Below are positions 62,370-64,000 of a stretch of 64,000 bases of DNA, piece after piece (within the stretch, counting starts at the first letter, position 1; every line of letters begins with the position of its first letter). The notes beneath the pieces were generated by a model. That model was not told the DNA's origin. It searched no databases and worked only from the letters and a program-made list of their open reading frames with translations. The stretch covers positions 113,399-177,398 of the forward strand of contig JAFNXN010000004.1 in assembly GCA_017379015.1 (NCBI GenBank), read 5' to 3'. This DNA is from Alistipes sp. GTDB taxonomy: Bacteria; Bacteroidota; Bacteroidia; Bacteroidales; Rikenellaceae. The position numbers and the translations under genes are program-made.

Positions 62370-62921
62370 TTACCTATATTCTGAAACTTTCTTCAATTTT
62401 TTACATTCATACATCTCTATATCATCGCTATCCCAATAATGATATGTCAGAACATCAGGAAGTATATGCGATGGCGAATTTTTTGGCTGTCGTTGCCATA
62501 AATATTCATTATCTTTTTTCCACCATTCATTAACTATATACATATTCTGTTTGGGATAATTAAAATTAGTTAGATTTAACATTCTATTTCTTCCCACAGA
62601 ATCTGCAAGATAGGCTGTTATTATCTTTTCAACCAATCGAATTGTATTAGTACTCGGTTTTTTTACATTTGAAATGCACCCTGCGTAAATAGAGTTTAAT
62701 CTCTCTCTTATTTCGTTGATGTGATGATCTTTGTCACAAAGCCTTTTGTGTACACTTCTCGTAGAGATACCACAATAATAACTCTCTTTTGTTTTGACAT
62801 GCTTTAGCATTCCATGAAGTAGGTAAATGGAGTATTTAAATTTCTGACTTTTTTCCCACTTCTCTAATTCTTCTGGTGTAAAAGGGCCATGCCATTTTAC
62901 CAAAAATACATTCTGTTCCAT
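62370..62921 (-). CDS. GIY-YIG nuclease-like protein
   Basis: 183 residues, AT-rich against the rest of the window. YSIYLLHGMLKHVKTKESYY with CGISTRSVHKRL follows the GIY...YIG order (SIY and YCG), with Arg residues after it and Glu in RLVEKIITAYL at the position of the metal-binding Glu. The C-terminal about 70 residues are Trp/Tyr-rich and unrecognised. It could be a homing- or restriction-type nuclease fragment or a regulatory relative. A minus -7 element TATATTTG (plus 63047-63054) lies about 125 nt upstream. Confidence 0.62.
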   Translation of the reverse strand: MEQNVFLVKWHGPFTPEELEKWEKSQKFKYSIYLLHGMLKHVKTKESYYCGISTRSVHKRLCDKDHHINEIRERLNSIYAGCISNVKKPSTNTIRLVEKIITAYLADSVGRNRMLNLTNFNYPKQNMYIVNEWWKKDNEYLWQRQPKNSPSHILPDVLTYHYWDSDDIEMYECKKLKKVSEYR

Positions 62922-63085
62922 AATAATCTGTTGCTATTATTAAATAAATCATTGACGGCTGATAATTCCAACCACATAAGCCTCGTTTGCATCCCTCAAT
63001 TGTTGCTTGCAAATTTATAAAGTATGCGGTAGTCGATTTTATAAGCAAATATAAATATTAATTCTATAATATTCAAATCGGCTTT

Positions 63086-63223
63086 ATGTCACTTTGGGAT
63101 TGGCTGCTTGCAGCGTGGATTTATGAGGAGCTGTTCGATAATGACTCGAACAACACCTCGCACGACAACACTCGCGACTATGATTCGTCATACGACTACG
63201 ATGATTATGAGGAGGATTTCTAA
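63086..63223 (+). CDS. 45-residue acidic Asp/Tyr-rich protein
   Basis: Starts MSLWDWLLAAWIYEELF, then a run of Asp, Asn, Ser and Tyr ending DDYEEDF. An amphipathic aromatic N-terminal helix followed by an acidic tail is a recurring plan in very small Bacteroidales proteins. No family was recognised. It lies between the GIY-YIG-like gene and the next plus-strand gene. Confidence 0.55.
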   Translation: MSLWDWLLAAWIYEELFDNDSNNTSHDNTRDYDSSYDYDDYEEDF

Positions 63224-63277
63224 TGTGCAGTAGTATAAGTTTTCTTAATTACACAACCTTTGTATAGAAATTATTGC

Positions 63278-63285
63278 TAACTTTG
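63278..63285 (+). promoter_or_regulatory. -7 element of the MORN-repeat gene
   Basis: TAACTTTG, 29 nt before the start at 63314; TTTG at 63259-63262 is 15 nt upstream. Confidence 0.45.
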
Positions 63286-63313
63286 TTGTACTAAACCTAA
63301 TATATCCATGTTT

Positions 63314-64000
63314 ATGAAGAAAACCTTAATACTAGTCGTCTGTCTTATTAGTGCTATGAATATAACATTAGCACAAGATAGAATAGACACTCTCTATTAT
63401 ACCAAGGAGTGGAAATATGCACCAAATAAAGCATTCGCGGATTTTTATAGGGTAGCATATTATCCTGCAGACAGCTTGCAAACCAAGCAATTTCGAGGCT
63501 ACTATATCTCCGGCGAACTACAAAGCAGTGGCAGTTTTATCAAGATTGACTCATTGGATGATGCCAAGACTATTTTTGATGGAGAGTGCATTAATTATTT
63601 CAAGAATGGTAAAACAGAGTTAGTAAGAAATTATCGTCAAGGTCTTTTGAATGGAGACTTTTACGTATATAAGGAGGATGGACTAATTAAGCAAACTGGC
63701 AAGTACTGTAATGGTGAGTTGGCTGGATTATACACAGAATTTCTTGACAATGGGATGTATATCCAGACAGAATATCTAAACGGTCAACCGGTGTATGATT
63801 ATTATGTGGTTGGTGATTCTGATGGGAATTTAACAAAATTCCTCATTGCTGATAATACGCCTATGTGGGAGAGCCCCTTAGTTTCTGAAAGAAAATCGGA
63901 TTACCAAGATGGTACGCCCTGGCAATTTTACAATAAGAATGGAGTGATAATAGCCCTTACAAATACAATAGTTAAAGATTATGGTAGGTGGCATCGAATA
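63314..64000 (+). CDS. exported MORN/YwqK-like repeat protein (cut by window edge)
   Basis: At least 229 residues, open to the edge. The start at 63314 gives MKKTLILVVCLISAMNITLAQ, a signal peptide; an ATG six bases earlier would add only MF. The mature part repeats units such as GECINYFKNGKTELVRNYRQ, LNGDFYVYKEDG and GKYCNGELAGLYTEF, the MORN-like pattern of the YwqK antitoxin-related family common in Bacteroidetes. AT-rich like its neighbour. Role unknown. Confidence 0.8.
   Translation, partial: MKKTLILVVCLISAMNITLAQDRIDTLYYTKEWKYAPNKAFADFYRVAYYPADSLQTKQFRGYYISGELQSSGSFIKIDSLDDAKTIFDGECINYFKNGKTELVRNYRQGLLNGDFYVYKEDGLIKQTGKYCNGELAGLYTEFLDNGMYIQTEYLNGQPVYDYYVVGDSDGNLTKFLIADNTPMWESPLVSERKSDYQDGTPWQFYNKNGVIIALTNTIVKDYGRWHRI

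Noticed and set aside
1-64000. CRISPR arrays, Cas genes, rRNA operons, transposases, integrases
   Set aside because: Looked for, none seen; the repeats present are tandem coding units or isolated pairs, not regularly spaced arrays.

Overview
The window reads as chromosomal DNA of a gut-type Bacteroidales (phylum Bacteroidota). The evidence is the promoter grammar (TTTG, then 19-21 nt, then TAnnTTTG) in front of many genes, a Bacteroidota-type isoleucyl-tRNA synthetase, DUF5606 and DUF5689 family proteins, CotH-type lipoproteins, GH92 and GH97 glycosidases, a menaquinone methyltransferase, and a fused DAHP synthase/chorismate mutase. An Alistipes/Rikenellaceae-like or Muribaculaceae-like host is plausible, but genus cannot be fixed by eye. 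All calls come from reading the sequence; no search was run.

Layout. 1-9 kb: start of pheS (minus, cut by the edge), an outer-membrane patatin, yebC-ileS, a TraR/DksA-type protein and class II aldolase. 9-19 kb: MsbA-like ABC exporter with nrnA, sppA, mrp, an AT-rich convergent gap, then dnaB-comM. 19-25.9 kb: an FtsX-like permease, menG and two exported proteins in one operon, a Cys-rich mini-lipoprotein, serB with two DUF5689 lipoproteins, and a DUF5606 protein. 26-35.6 kb is envelope territory: CotH lipoprotein, TPR membrane regulator, an orphan structured-RNA locus (about 29.66-29.90 kb), an MscS-like channel, and a three-gene operon (WG-repeat protein with an Ala/Glu/Val repeat tract, small beta-barrel, large lipoprotein). 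35.7-56.3 kb: fabH-fabF-fabG, a LytTR regulator, yitT-priA-comF, rlmN-GH97-GH92-GH92, tonB, hflX, upp, cyclophilin and aroF-CM.

At 56.36 kb there is a tRNA-Gly(GCC). Its last 22 bp are repeated 140 bp downstream, and from there to the right edge the content becomes accessory: a DprA-like SLOG protein, an SMR exporter, a flavodoxin-fold reductase, an ECF sigma/anti-sigma pair bracketed by an 85 % identical 40-nt repeat, an AAA/PD-(D/E)XK-like ATPase behind a 16-bp perfect inverted repeat, an AT-rich GIY-YIG-like gene, a 45-residue acidic protein and a MORN/YwqK-like exported protein cut by the edge. No integrase or transposase was seen.

The most interesting non-coding signals are two orphan promoters of the same type as the tRNA-Gly promoter (TTTG, 19-20 nt, TACCTTTG). 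Each opens directly onto strongly paired RNA without an ORF: 29656-29900 ends in a clean intrinsic terminator, and 62205-62328 can form coaxial 8-bp stems, a 7-bp long-range pairing that would make a pseudoknot, and a GCAA-capped hairpin. These are the best candidates for undescribed RNAs here.
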